The notes: generated by a model not told the origin, from the letters alone. A stretch of DNA of 64,000 nucleotides from an uncultured Bacteroidales bacterium (GCA_902760865.1 CACWID010000009.1:19202-83201), one strand, 5' to 3'. Numbered from the stretch's first letter, positions 17,612 to 26,040 are shown. A program made the numbers and translations.

Positions 17612-18622
17612 ATGAGACGTAATCATCATCAATACTTGATAGTGCTGTCGCTGGCACTGCTGATGTCGGCCCTCTGGCCGCTCAACGCTGTGGCCGCCGC
17701 CCTGCGTGGCGATGTCAATGGCGACGGCAAGGTGACCATTGCCGACGTCACGTCGCTGATCAACGGCCTGCTCGTCGGCAACGCCGGGGGGCTGGGCGAC
17801 GTCGCCGATGTCAATGCCGACGGCACGGTGAACATTGCCGACGTTACCGCCCTGATCAACCACCTCTTGAGCGGCAGTGAGCTGCTCCCCATTGCGGCCG
17901 ACCCCGAGGAATTCACCGTGGGCGGCGTCAGCTTCTACATGATTCCGGTAGAAGGGGGTTCCTTCATGATGGGGGCCACGGCAGAGCAGGGCAGTGATGC
18001 CATCGACCGTGAGAAACCAGTCCACCAGGTGGTGCTTTCCTCGTTCTACATCGGGCAGACCGAGGTGACTCAAGCCCTGTGGCAAGCGGTGACGGGAGAA
18101 ACACCCAGTTACTTCAACGGCGGCGATTTGCCCGTTGAACAAGTTTCCTGGGAGGACTGCCAGACGTTTATTGCTGCATTGAACGGGCTGACCGGCAGGC
18201 AGTTCCGCTTGCCGACCGAGGCCGAGTGGGAATTTGCCGCTCGCGGCGGCAACATGAGTTGCGGGTACAAGTACGCCGGCAGCAATAGCCTATCCTCGGT
18301 GGCATGGTACTCCGGTAACGACTCCTGGGAATCGAAGGGGACGGGCGCCTATGGCACACATCCTGTCGCTACACGCAACCCCAACGAGCTGTTGCTGTTC
18401 GACATGAGCGGCAATGTGCACGAGTGGTGCCAGGACTGGTATGGAAACTATAGTTCGGAGGCACAGGCTGACCCGGCCGGTCCCGCAAGCGGGACGATGC
18501 GCGTCTATCGTGGTGGCAGCTGGTACTTTGACGAGTGGTTCTGCCGTGTGTCCTTCCGCAACGGCGTTTCGCCCTCCTACCGGAGCTATGGCATCGGCCT
18601 GCGCCTGGCCCTGAGCGACTAG
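17612..18622 (+). CDS. Exported dockerin-like plus FGE-sulfatase-fold (SUMF1-type) protein
   Basis: A 336-residue protein: signal peptide (about 1-29), a dockerin-like pair of calcium-loop repeats (GDVNGDGKVTIADVTSLING and DVNADGTVNIADVTALINH, about 33-85), then a formylglycine-generating-enzyme/C-type-lectin-like domain (FYMIPVEGGSFMMGAT, EVTQALWQAV, RLPTEAEWEFAARGG, DMSGNVHEWCQDWYG, VYRGGSWY). The catalytic cysteines of true FGE are absent (RVSFRNG and GLRLA where RCA-type cysteines are expected), so it is more likely a binding or structural member. The dockerin is N-terminal, which is unusual. It follows the UGSC-like gene by 17 bases. Confidence 0.8.
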   Translation: MRRNHHQYLIVLSLALLMSALWPLNAVAAALRGDVNGDGKVTIADVTSLINGLLVGNAGGLGDVADVNADGTVNIADVTALINHLLSGSELLPIAADPEEFTVGGVSFYMIPVEGGSFMMGATAEQGSDAIDREKPVHQVVLSSFYIGQTEVTQALWQAVTGETPSYFNGGDLPVEQVSWEDCQTFIAALNGLTGRQFRLPTEAEWEFAARGGNMSCGYKYAGSNSLSSVAWYSGNDSWESKGTGAYGTHPVATRNPNELLLFDMSGNVHEWCQDWYGNYSSEAQADPAGPASGTMRVYRGGSWYFDEWFCRVSFRNGVSPSYRSYGIGLRLALSD

Positions 18623-18646
18623 ATTGCATTCAACTTTACACCAATC

Positions 18647-18680
18647 AAGCTGACGGGAACTGTTTCTCGTCAGCTTTTTT
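18647..18680 (+). terminator. Terminator after the dockerin-FGE gene
   Basis: AAGCTGACGGGAA pairs with TTCTCGTCAGCTT (one internal mismatch) and runs into six T. Confidence 0.85.
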
Positions 18681-18735
18681 GTGATAGAGGAAAAGCAGTC
18701 TTGAAAACGGCAAAAAACTGATTTTGTGAAAAAAG

Positions 18736-18751
18736 TGGCACGAGTCTTGCA
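18736..18751 (+). promoter_or_regulatory. Sigma-54 (RpoN) promoter of the LemA-TPM operon
   Basis: TGGCAC-GAGTC-TTGCA matches the sigma-54 -24/-12 consensus (TGGCACG-N4-TTGCA/T) at every conserved position. Transcription would start near 18762, leaving a leader of about 60 bases. An overlapping housekeeping-type -7 word, TAAATTTG, is at 18772-18779, so dual control is possible. Confidence 0.75.
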
Positions 18752-18823
18752 GTTATTTGCAGGGTTATTACTAAATTTGCCATTTGTAGAAAAAATTATT
18801 CACCTTAGAATATTTATAAGACA

Positions 18824-19432
18824 ATGAAAAAAGGATGTATCGGACTTATCGTCCTGGGCATTATCGCCCTCGCTTTGTTTGGCTGGGTAAAGAACGGCTA
18901 CAACGGACTTGTGAAATCACAGGAGAGCGTTGAGGCTGCTTGGTCCCAAGTTGAAAACGTGTATCAGCGCCGTGCTGACCTCATCCCCAACCTGGTGGAG
19001 ACCGTCAAGGGCTATGCCAAGCACGAGCAGGAGACGCTCGAAGGCGTGATCGAGGCTCGCGCCAACGCCACCAAGGTCACCATCGACCCGACTAACATGA
19101 CTCCCGAGGACCTGCAGAAGTATCAGGCTGCGCAGGGCGATGTGACCAACGCATTGAGCAAGCTGATCGCTGTAGCCGAGGCCTATCCCGACCTGAAGGC
19201 CAACCAGAACTTCCTGGAGCTGCAGAGCCAGTTAGAGGGAACCGAGAACCGCATCACCGTTGAGCGCAACAAGTTCAACGAGGTGGCTAAGGAGTACAAT
19301 ACCAAGCGCCGTACCTTCCCCACCAACATCATTGCCGGCATCTTCGGCTTTGGCGACAAGCCTTACTTCCAGGCTCAGCCGGGTGCTGACGTTGCTCCCA
19401 AGGTGGACTTTGGCACCAGCGAGAAGAAGTAA
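18824..19432 (+). CDS. lemA: LemA family membrane protein
   Basis: A 202-residue protein: one N-terminal transmembrane helix (about 4-23), then the LemA antiparallel helical bundle (LVKSQESVEAAWSQVENVYQ, RRADLIPNLVETVKGYAKHE, LEGVIEARANATKV). The family is widespread and membrane-bound, and its biochemical role is unsettled. It is first in a tight operon with two TPM-domain genes (3-base gap to the next), the usual LemA neighbourhood in Bacteroidetes. Driven by a near-perfect sigma-54 promoter. Confidence 0.93.
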   Translation: MKKGCIGLIVLGIIALALFGWVKNGYNGLVKSQESVEAAWSQVENVYQRRADLIPNLVETVKGYAKHEQETLEGVIEARANATKVTIDPTNMTPEDLQKYQAAQGDVTNALSKLIAVAEAYPDLKANQNFLELQSQLEGTENRITVERNKFNEVAKEYNTKRRTFPTNIIAGIFGFGDKPYFQAQPGADVAPKVDFGTSEKK

Positions 19433-19435
19433 ACG

Positions 19436-19927
19436 ATGGCACTGGCCGATTTCATACCCAGTGAGGGCCAGCGCCGCATCGCTGCCGCAATCACCGCTGC
19501 CGAGCGCCACACGACGGGCGAAATCTGCGTCCATGTGACGCCGCGGTGTCGCGGCAACGTGATGAAACGTGCCACCAGGACGTTCAACCGACTGCACCTC
19601 TACACCACCAAGCGTCGCAACGCCGTGTTGATCTTTATCGCCTATGAGGCCCGCAAGTTGGCGATTCTGGGTGATACGGGTATCAACGATGTCGTGCCCG
19701 AGGGTTTCTGGGACGGCGAGGTCGAGGAACTGACCCGTTACCTCAAGGCGGGTCGGCCCGTTGATGGACTCTGCGAAGTCATCGCCCACATGGGCGAGCG
19801 CTTGTCGCAGTATTTCCCCGGCGAACGCGATGATGAGAACGAGTTGAGCAACGAGGTTTCCTTCGATGACCTTGACGACGACGAAATCGATGATGATCAC
19901 AATGACGAATATGGTAACATGGAATAA
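19436..19927 (+). CDS. Soluble TPM-domain protein
   Basis: A 163-residue protein made mostly of a single TPM (TLP18.3/Psb32/MOLO-1) domain (about 1-130; ADFIPSEGQRRIAAAITAAE, TTGEICVHVTP, AVLIFIAYEARKLAILGDTGIN), with an Asp/Glu-rich tail (DDLDDDEIDDDHNDE). There is no signal peptide or membrane segment. The TPM fold is associated with membrane-protein quality control and phosphatase-like activity. The next gene starts inside its 3' end. Confidence 0.88.
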   Translation: MALADFIPSEGQRRIAAAITAAERHTTGEICVHVTPRCRGNVMKRATRTFNRLHLYTTKRRNAVLIFIAYEARKLAILGDTGINDVVPEGFWDGEVEELTRYLKAGRPVDGLCEVIAHMGERLSQYFPGERDDENELSNEVSFDDLDDDEIDDDHNDEYGNME

Positions 19928-20714
19928 ATCACTGGCCCGCCTGACGGTAGTCTTGCTGGTCTGCCTCACGGCCTGGAGCGCTGTGGCACAAGTGCCGCAA
20001 CGGCCCGACCCGCCGCGCCTGGTCAATGACTTTGCCGGCATCCTGGGCGACTGCCAGTGGCTGGAAGATTCGCTGGAGCGCATCGCCATGGAGACCAGCA
20101 ACCAGATTTGTGTCGTCACCATGGACGACTTCGGCGGCTATGACAAGGCCATGATGGCCTACAGCATCGGCGAGCAGTGGGGCGTCGGCAAGAAGGGTAA
20201 CAACAACGGCGTTGTCATCCTCATCAAGCCCAAGACCGAACACAGCAAGGGTGAGGCCTTTATCGCTGCTGGCTATGGCCTGGAGGGCGCCATTACCGAT
20301 GCCACCAGCACTCGCATTGTCAATCAGGAGATGATTCCCTACTTCAAGGAGAATGACTATCTGGGTGGCGTGTGGGCCGGAGCGCAGGTCGTCCGTGATC
20401 TGGCTATTGGCGAGTATAACGAGGAGGACTATGCCAATCAGGGTGACGGCGATGACGCCTTGTTCGCTCTGATCATGTTCATCCTCATCTTTGCCCTCTT
20501 CTTGTATCTTGCCCACAAGAGCAACGGTAACGGCGGCAACCGCAACAACCGTGACACTGGCACCTGGGGCGGACCCATCATCTTCACCAGCGGCAGCGAC
20601 TGGGGCCGCGGCGGCTCCTCATGGGGCGGCGGTGGTTCCTTCGGTGGCGGCGGAGGCTGGGGCGGCTTCGGTGGAGGCTCCTTCGGCGGCGGCGGTGGCG
20701 GCGGAAGTTGGTGA
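19911..20714 (+). CDS. Exported TPM-domain protein with C-terminal helix and Gly-rich tail (YgcG-like)
   Basis: About 267 residues from the ATG at 19911, which gives a proper signal peptide (MVTWNKSLARLTVVLLVCL). An in-frame ATG at 19866 would add 15 charged or odd residues inside the previous gene. A TPM domain (about 30-175; RPDPPRLVNDFAGIL, GYGLEGAITDATSTRI) is followed by one transmembrane helix (about 184-204) and a glycine/serine/tryptophan-rich tail (GGGGSFGGGGGWGGFGGG). Overlaps the preceding gene by 17 bases. With LemA it forms a conserved membrane module. Confidence 0.9.
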   Translation: MVTWNKSLARLTVVLLVCLTAWSAVAQVPQRPDPPRLVNDFAGILGDCQWLEDSLERIAMETSNQICVVTMDDFGGYDKAMMAYSIGEQWGVGKKGNNNGVVILIKPKTEHSKGEAFIAAGYGLEGAITDATSTRIVNQEMIPYFKENDYLGGVWAGAQVVRDLAIGEYNEEDYANQGDGDDALFALIMFILIFALFLYLAHKSNGNGGNRNNRDTGTWGGPIIFTSGSDWGRGGSSWGGGGSFGGGGGWGGFGGGSFGGGGGGGSW

Positions 20715-20717
20715 TTT

Positions 20718-20806
20718 TTAGCCTTTAGCTATTAGCTGTTAGCCTTTAGCCGTTAGCTATTAGCCATTAGCTGTTAGCTGTTAGCCTTTAGCCTTTAGCT
20801 CTTTAA
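20718..20806. repeat. TTAGNNN heptamer array
   Basis: About a dozen head-to-tail 7-base units of the type TTAGCCT, TTAGCTA, TTAGCTG and TTAGCCG fill the gap between the TPM operon and the recO terminator. Confidence 0.85.
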
Positions 20807-20817
20807 TCATTAATCAT

Positions 20818-20848
20818 AAGTTCCAAAAGTGTTTAGCTTTTGGAACTT
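20818..20848. terminator. Bidirectional terminator between TPM and recO genes
   Basis: AAGTTCCAAAAG pairs with CTTTTGGAACTT around a seven-base loop and is followed by GTTTT rightward. Confidence 0.8.
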
Positions 20849-20851
20849 GTT

Positions 20852-21577
20852 TTACACAAACAGTTGCTTGAGGATGTCGGGGGAGCGGAGGGTGCCCAGG
20901 GCGGCATTATGCAGGCGGTAGTAGCTGATGATGAGGTCGAGCATGCGGTTGCGCTCCTCGCGATTGAAGCGGAAGACGACCATGTTGCTGAACGTCATGC
21001 GCGACAGCAGGTGGATGACCTGGGCCTCGTCGGGCTTCAGGTGCATGTGCCCCCGCACGGCCGACGGGACAAACACGCCGTCGATCATGTCGAACCAGTA
21101 GCCCTGGCGGTAGCTCTCGACATTGGGCTGGATGCCCAGGTGTGCCCCCAGGTGATAGAGGAAGCAGATGTGGAAGTTGGCGATGTGGTCCGGCATCTGT
21201 TCCAACAGCTGCACCGACTGCTCGATGTAGCGGAACAGCGGCTCGTTGCCCTCGGGCTCCTGGATGACGTGCGTCAGCAGTTCGCTGATGAACAGTGCGA
21301 TGGCATTCTTCACCGGGTCGCTGTAGAGCGTTGTCAGCGGGTAGTTGCGACGCAGTTCCCGCAGGGATGCCAGGTCGCGGCCGCTGTGCACATTGGCCTC
21401 CAGGTCGATCAGCGACAGGGGCATCAGCAGGGCGTTGCGCATGCGCGCCGCCTGGGTCTTGCCCAGCGGAACGGCAAACGACATCAGCCCGCGCCCATCG
21501 GTATAGATGTGCACGATGTTGTGTTTGTCGCTGTAGCGGATGGTGTTGAGCACAATGCCCCTCAGTTTCTCATACAT
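20852..21577 (-). CDS. recO: DNA repair protein RecO
   Basis: A 241-residue recombination mediator that helps RecR and RecF load RecA on single-stranded gaps. The N-terminal OB-fold (LRGIVLNTIRYSDKHNIVHIYTDGRGLMSFAVPLGKT) and helical C-terminal half match the Bacteroidetes RecO form; no zinc-site cysteine cluster is visible. Convergent with the TPM operon, and divergent from the tRNA-Glu/rpsT unit. Confidence 0.9.
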   Translation of the reverse strand: MYEKLRGIVLNTIRYSDKHNIVHIYTDGRGLMSFAVPLGKTQAARMRNALLMPLSLIDLEANVHSGRDLASLRELRRNYPLTTLYSDPVKNAIALFISELLTHVIQEPEGNEPLFRYIEQSVQLLEQMPDHIANFHICFLYHLGAHLGIQPNVESYRQGYWFDMIDGVFVPSAVRGHMHLKPDEAQVIHLLSRMTFSNMVVFRFNREERNRMLDLIISYYRLHNAALGTLRSPDILKQLFV

Positions 21578-21685
21578 GCCGCTAATTTACTCATTATTCG
21601 GCAATCAGCGACTAAATAATGACGAAAAATCGCAACTTTTTGCGCTTTTCGCGAGGTTAAATTTTGTCAATTCAAAAAATAGTTC

Positions 21686-21693
21686 TAATTTTG
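21686..21693 (+). promoter_or_regulatory. -7 element of the tRNA-Glu/rpsT/tRNA-Glu unit
   Basis: TAATTTTG lies about 30 bases before the first tRNA-Glu, with TTTTG about 20 bases further upstream as the -33 element. Confidence 0.65.
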
Positions 21694-21724
21694 CAGTCGC
21701 TTTTGCGGAAAAATGCCGCAATTC

Positions 21725-21796
21725 GGCCCATTCGTCTATCGGCTAGGACGCAAGATTTTCATTCTTGAAAGAGCAGTTCGATTCTGCTATGGGCTA
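21725..21796 (+). tRNA. tRNA-Glu (TTC), copy 1
   Basis: A cloverleaf with 7-bp acceptor (GGCCCAT with ATGGGCT), D arm GTCTATCGGCTAGGAC, anticodon loop reading TTC in AGATTTTCATTCTT, T arm AGCAG-TTCGATT-CTGCT and discriminator A. CCA is not encoded. Identical to the copy after rpsT. Confidence 0.96.
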
Positions 21797-21834
21797 CTAT
21801 TATCAACTAAAAATCAAAGTTTTATATTTAAATT

Positions 21835-22095
21835 ATGGCAAACCATAAATCAGCTATTAAGAGAATCCGTCAGAGCGAGACCCGCCGTCTTCGCAACCGT
21901 TATTACAGCAAGACCATGCGCAATGCCGTGCGCAACATCCGCAAGATGACCGACGCCAAGGAAGCCGCCGAGGCTATGCCCCGCGTGACCGCTATGCTTG
22001 ACAAGCTTGCTGGCAAGAACGTGATCAGCAAGAACAAGGCTGCTAACCTCAAGTCCAAGCTCGCTCAGCACATCAACAAGCTGAACAAGGCCTAA
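21835..22095 (+). CDS. rpsT: 30S ribosomal protein S20
   Basis: An 86-residue basic helical protein binding 16S rRNA. The start [15 protein letters not shown] and the end [14 protein letters not shown] match S20, and the length is typical. It lies between two identical tRNA-Glu genes, 38 bases after the first, and is probably processed from the same transcript. Confidence 0.97.
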   Translation: MANHKSAIKRIRQSETRRLRNRYYSKTMRNAVRNIRKMTDAKEAAEAMPRVTAMLDKLAGKNVISKNKAANLKSKLAQHINKLNKA

Positions 22096-22151
22096 TCATT
22101 GATTTGGCTTATGCGGTGCCCCCCCGGGGTGTCGCTGTTCAGCTAAGGTAT

Positions 22152-22223
22152 GGCCCATTCGTCTATCGGCTAGGACGCAAGATTTTCATTCTTGAAAGAG
22201 CAGTTCGATTCTGCTATGGGCTA
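22152..22223 (+). tRNA. tRNA-Glu (TTC), copy 2
   Basis: Same 72 bases as the copy at 21725, with identical structure and anticodon. The flanks differ, so the identity is confined to the mature tRNA. Followed by a strong terminator. Confidence 0.96.
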
Positions 22224-22230
22224 CCGCCAC

Positions 22231-22267
22231 AAAGCGTTAATGCACACTACTTGTGTGTTAACGCTTT
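22231..22267 (+). terminator. Hairpin terminator after tRNA-Glu copy 2
   Basis: AAAGCGTTAA pairs perfectly with TTAACGCTTT, and the stem continues into a CACAC/GTGTG inner part. Confidence 0.7.
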
Positions 22268-22373
22268 GACTTGTGTAATTATGGCTTGGAGCTGTGGCTG
22301 CTGTTCCTTGAGAGGGCAGCGATGGCATCGCTGCATACTGGACAGCACTGCCATATGCGGTGCCGAGACAAGA

Positions 22374-22409
22374 AAAAGGAGATGGACATTGCGTTCATCT
22401 CCTTTTCCT
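22374..22409 (-). terminator. Terminator after tRNA-Gln
   Basis: Read leftward, AAAAGGAGATG pairs with CATCTCCTTTT and ends in a T run just behind the tRNA-Gln 3' end. Confidence 0.75.
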
Positions 22410-22413
22410 TTGG

Positions 22414-22484
22414 TTGCCTTGCCCGGACTCGAACCAGGAAATGCGGCACCAAAAACCGTTGTGTTACCATTACACTACAAGGCA
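22414..22484 (-). tRNA. tRNA-Gln (TTG)
   Basis: Leftward cloverleaf: acceptor TGCCTTG with CAAGGCA, D arm GTGTAATGGTAACAC, anticodon loop TTTTGGT (TTG), T arm CCTGG-TTCGAGT-CCGGG and discriminator A. The first anticodon-stem pair is A-C, otherwise standard. Confidence 0.93.
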
Positions 22485-22526
22485 ATCCTTATGTCATCTG
22501 GACGGTTGCCCGCCGCAAATGCGGTG

Positions 22527-22534
22527 CAAAATTA
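22527..22534 (-). promoter_or_regulatory. -7 element of tRNA-Gln
   Basis: Leftward TAATTTTG, about 40 bases before the tRNA 5' end. Confidence 0.6.
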
Positions 22535-22604
22535 CTGCTTTTTTTTGAATTACAACCCGTTTAGCAAGATTTTTTTGAAATCTCTATTGGTAATCGGGCT
22601 ATAA

Positions 22605-23897
22605 TTACTTAACAATGAGCAGATAATAGTTCTTCTTTCCCTTCTGGGCCAGAATGTACTTGTCGTTGAGCAGCATGTCGGCGCTGGCAGGCATGTTGGG
22701 GTCGGTGAGCTTTTCCTTGTTGACGCTCACACCGCCGCCCTGGGTCAGCTTGCGCATTTCGCCCTTGCTGGGGAAGACGGCAGCCACGTCGGTCAGCAGC
22801 GAAATCATCGGAGTTCCCTCGTCGATGGCGCTGCGGGGCACCTCGAACTGGGGCACACCCTCAAACACGTTGAGGAGCGTCTGCTCGTCGATTTTGTGGA
22901 GGATGTCCTTGGCCTTGTTCGAGAACAGGATCTGTGAAGCCTCGACGGCCATCTCATAGTCCTCGGCGCTGTGTACCATGGTGGTGATCTCCTTGGCAAG
23001 GCGCTTCTGCAGCGGGCGCAGGCCGGGATCCTTCTCCTGCTCGGCGATCAGCTCTTCGATCTCGTCCTGGGGCAGGGCGGTGAAGATCTTGATGTACTTC
23101 TTGGCGTCCTCGTCGCTGACGTTGATCCAGAACTGGTAGAACTTGTAGGGCGAGGTGCGCTTCGGATCGAGCCACACGTTGCCGCCCTCGGTCTTGCCGA
23201 ACTTGGTGCCGTCGCTCTTGGTGATGAGCGGGCAGGTGATGGCATAGGCCTCACCGCCGTTGATGCGGCGGATGAGCTCGGTACCCGTGGTGATGTTGCC
23301 CCACTGGTCGCTGCCGCCCATCTGCAGCCTGCAGCCCTCGTGCTCATAGAGGTACAGGAAGTCGTAACCCTGCAGCAGCTGGTAGGAGAACTCGGTGAAC
23401 GACATGCCGTGGTCGGCGTTGGCGGCCAGACGCTTCTTCACGCTGTCCTTGGCCATCATGTAGTTGACAGTGATGTGCTTGCCGATGTCGCGGATGAAGC
23501 TCAGGAAGGTGAAATTCTTCATCCAGTCATAGTTGTTCACCACGATGGCGTGGTTGGGGGCGTCGCTGTCAAAGTCCAGGAACTTGGCCAGCTGCTTGCG
23601 GATGCACTCCTGATTGTGGCGCAGCGTCTCCTCGTCGATGAGCTTGCGCTCCTGCGACTTCATCGAGGGGTCGCCGATCATGCCCGTTGCACCGCCGATG
23701 AGGGCGATGGGACGGTGTCCAGCGCGCTGCAGGTGCTTGAGCATCATCACGCCCACCAGGTGGCCGATGTGAAGCGAGTCGGCCGTCGGGTCGATGCCCA
23801 CGTAGCCGCTGGTCATTTCCTTGTTGAGTTGCTCCTCGGCACCAGGCATGATGTCATTGATCATCCCGCGCCATTTCAGTTCTTCTACAAAATTCAT
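22605..23897 (-). CDS. tyrS: Tyrosyl-tRNA synthetase
   Basis: A 430-residue class I synthetase charging tRNA-Tyr. It has the HIGH-type motif in [15 protein letters not shown] (about 40-50), the tyrosine-pocket segment [28 protein letters not shown], and a KMSKS-equivalent [13 protein letters not shown] near 230-240. The C-terminal S4-like RNA-binding domain is present ([10 protein letters not shown]). Length and order are typical of the bacterial TyrRS. Confidence 0.97.
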   Translation of the reverse strand: MNFVEELKWRGMINDIMPGAEEQLNKEMTSGYVGIDPTADSLHIGHLVGVMMLKHLQRAGHRPIALIGGATGMIGDPSMKSQERKLIDEETLRHNQECIRKQLAKFLDFDSDAPNHAIVVNNYDWMKNFTFLSFIRDIGKHITVNYMMAKDSVKKRLAANADHGMSFTEFSYQLLQGYDFLYLYEHEGCRLQMGGSDQWGNITTGTELIRRINGGEAYAITCPLITKSDGTKFGKTEGGNVWLDPKRTSPYKFYQFWINVSDEDAKKYIKIFTALPQDEIEELIAEQEKDPGLRPLQKRLAKEITTMVHSAEDYEMAVEASQILFSNKAKDILHKIDEQTLLNVFEGVPQFEVPRSAIDEGTPMISLLTDVAAVFPSKGEMRKLTQGGGVSVNKEKLTDPNMPASADMLLNDKYILAQKGKKNYYLLIVK

Positions 23898-23943
23898 CGT
23901 TTCAGTAATATCTTATATAGTTGGTTATTTTTCTATTGAACCG

Positions 23944-23951
23944 CAAAGGTA
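23944..23951 (-). promoter_or_regulatory. -7 element of tyrS
   Basis: Leftward TACCTTTG, implying a leader of about 40 bases. Confidence 0.65.
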
Positions 23952-24026
23952 CAACAATTTTCATCAATCATCACAATTTTCTCTCCTGTTTCCCGACTTG
24001 GCATCGCTATGGACCGGTTTTTTCAT

Positions 24027-24034
24027 TACCTTTG
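24027..24034 (+). promoter_or_regulatory. -7 element of the MBOAT gene
   Basis: TACCTTTG, 27 bases before the ATG at 24061. The tyrS and MBOAT promoters sit back to back. Confidence 0.6.
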
Positions 24035-24060
24035 CAGTCCAATCTTAACGGCGTCTGGCT

Positions 24061-25458
24061 ATGCAATTTGACACATATACCTATGCCTTGTTCCTGCCTC
24101 TGGTGTTCTTTGTCTATTGGGGGCTGAGGAACCGTCTCAAGTTGCAGAACCTGTTCCTGCTGTGCGCCAGCTATGTGTTCTATGGCTGGTGGGACTGGCG
24201 TATGCTGGGCCTGATTGTGCTCACGACGGTGACGACATGGGGCTCGGCGCTGATGATGCGCGGCGACCGCTCTGGCCGCGACAAGGCATGTGCCACAGCC
24301 AATATCGTGCTCAACCTGGGCATCTTGTGCGCGTTCAAGTATTTGGACTTCTTCCGCAAGAGTTTTGTCCAATTCCTGGGACTCTTCGGCGTGAATCCTG
24401 ACTGGGCCACGATCAATGTCCTGCTGCCTGTGGGCATCTCGTTCTACACCTTCCAGGCCATCAGCTACACCATCGACGTGTATCGCGGCCAAATTAAGGC
24501 TACTCGCAACGTGTTGGCCTTCAGCGTGTTTATCGCGTTCTTTCCACAGTTGGTAGCAGGCCCCATCGAGCGTGCCACCAACCTGTTGCCTCAGTTCCTG
24601 CGCAAGAAGTCGTTCGACTACGACACCGCTGTGACGGGCATGAGGCAGATCCTGTGGGGCCTGGCCAAGAAGGTCATCATCGCCGACACGATGGGGCGTT
24701 GTGTGGACCAGTTGTTTGATAATCCCTGCTACTATTCAGCGACCAGCATGGTCTGGGCCGGCATCCTGTTCGCCGTGCAGATCTATGCCGACTTCTCGGG
24801 TTACAGCGACATTGCCATCGGCTCGGCCAGGCTGCTCAATATCCGGCTGCAGCCCAACTTCCGCTACCCTTTCTTCTCGCGGAACATGAAGGAACTGTGG
24901 CAGCGGTGGCACATCTCGTTGATGACGTGGTTCCGCCATTACGTCTATTTCCCCTTGGGCGGCTCCCGTCGTGGGCGCTGGCGCACCGCGTTGAACACGA
25001 TGATCGTTTTCTCGCTGTCGGGACTGTGGCATGGAGCCAACTGGACGTTTGTCGTGTGGGGTACCGTCAACGGCCTGCTGTTGTTGCCGTTCATCTTCAT
25101 GCCTCGCCGCCAGTTGTCCGACCATGCCACGAGGCGCGACATCCCGCGATGCCTGTTGACGTTCTTCATCTTTGCGATGGTGTTCATCGCCTTCCGTGCC
25201 GAGGGCATTCACAGCCTGGGCGAAATCTGCGGCGTGATGCTCAACGGCTCCTGGCAGTTGGTGCCCGACTTCTGGGACTGCATCTACTATATCGTTCCCT
25301 TCTTCCTCATCGAGTGGCTAGGCCGCCGTCAGGAATTCCCCATCGAGCGGTTGCCGATGCCCACGGTGCTGCGATGGACCGTCTATTGGGGCCTGCTGCT
25401 GGGCATCGCTCTGGCCAGCCTCGACCGGGGTACCCAGTTCATCTACTTCCAGTTCTGA
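24061..25458 (+). CDS. MBOAT family O-acyltransferase (AlgI/DltB-like)
   Basis: A 465-residue polytopic membrane enzyme that moves acyl (often acetyl) groups to extracellular glycans. About ten helices are seen. Motifs include LPVGISFYTFQAISYTID, PQLVAGPIERA, YADFSGYSDIAIG, RWHISLMTWFRHYVYFPLGG and the catalytic-histidine block GLWHGANWTFVVWG near residues 322-335. No AlgJ/AlgX-like or DltD-like partner lies beside it, so the acceptor polymer is unknown. Monocistronic. Confidence 0.92.
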   Translation: MQFDTYTYALFLPLVFFVYWGLRNRLKLQNLFLLCASYVFYGWWDWRMLGLIVLTTVTTWGSALMMRGDRSGRDKACATANIVLNLGILCAFKYLDFFRKSFVQFLGLFGVNPDWATINVLLPVGISFYTFQAISYTIDVYRGQIKATRNVLAFSVFIAFFPQLVAGPIERATNLLPQFLRKKSFDYDTAVTGMRQILWGLAKKVIIADTMGRCVDQLFDNPCYYSATSMVWAGILFAVQIYADFSGYSDIAIGSARLLNIRLQPNFRYPFFSRNMKELWQRWHISLMTWFRHYVYFPLGGSRRGRWRTALNTMIVFSLSGLWHGANWTFVVWGTVNGLLLLPFIFMPRRQLSDHATRRDIPRCLLTFFIFAMVFIAFRAEGIHSLGEICGVMLNGSWQLVPDFWDCIYYIVPFFLIEWLGRRQEFPIERLPMPTVLRWTVYWGLLLGIALASLDRGTQFIYFQF

Positions 25459-25549
25459 CAATTCTCCACACGCTTTGTCTCCAAGTTTCACAATCCTTGG
25501 TCTCACGCTAAGTCTTTTAAAACAACTGATTAATCTGATTTTTCTGATG

Positions 25550-25870
25550 GCATCCGCATCCTTGGTCTCACGCTAAGGCGCTAAAAACTAACAAGAAAAC
25601 AATAAATACAATAATGACAAGGCCATCCGGACTGCGACGGAATATGAACTACGAATTACACGAATTGAACTAATTGGCATCCGCATTCTTATTATTTCGA
25701 ATTATACGAATTGACTCTGCAATTTTAAACTACGAATTATGCTAAGGTTGACGCACTCGGTTTATTTTACATATAATTACCGTGAACCTTTAGCTCGGCG
25801 CAGCCAATTGATCATGAATTAATTAATGATCATTCGTGATAATTCACGTAAAGATAACACAAGAAATCCA
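25550..25870. repeat. Dispersed intergenic repeat, copy B (inverse of copy A)
   Basis: The reverse complement aligns over about 310 bases with 420-735 at roughly 90 percent identity by eye, including the CCGGATGGCCTTGT block, the AATGCGGATGCCAATTAGTT junction, the TTATATGTAAAATAAACCGA tract and the ATGATCAATTGGCT segment. Non-coding. The 25459-25549 interval before it shows no gene and no clear terminator for the MBOAT gene. Confidence 0.85.
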
Positions 25871-25900
25871 CGCTCCTGCCAAACTGGAACGCGGATGCTT

Positions 25901-25942
25901 CACTAATCTCTAATCACTAATCTCTAATCACTAATCTCTAAT
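25901..25942. repeat. 14-bp tandem repeat, three exact copies
   Basis: The unit CACTAATCTCTAAT is present three times without mismatch and is followed by part of a fourth. Confidence 0.9.
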
Positions 25943-25960
25943 CTGCGAGCGACGCGAGCA

Positions 25961-26040
25961 TCAACGCCCCCTGGCCCGCTCTAATCTTAGAGGGTGAGTT
26001 GCTAACGTACTGATTGATAATTTATAATTTCGTCGAGTTC
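25961..26040. repeat. Second dispersed repeat family (inverse of 59358-59438)
   Basis: The reverse complement of this 80-base segment is about 80 percent identical to 59358-59438 (ATCAATCAGT, GCGTTAGCAACTC, CCCTCTAAGATTAGAG, GGGGGCGTTGAT). It contains an inverted repeat around CTCTAATCTTAGAG. Confidence 0.75.

Noticed and set aside
22104-22604. Rightward frame running through tRNA-Glu copy 2 and tRNA-Gln
   Set aside because: It reads across two tRNA genes and two terminators; not a protein gene.
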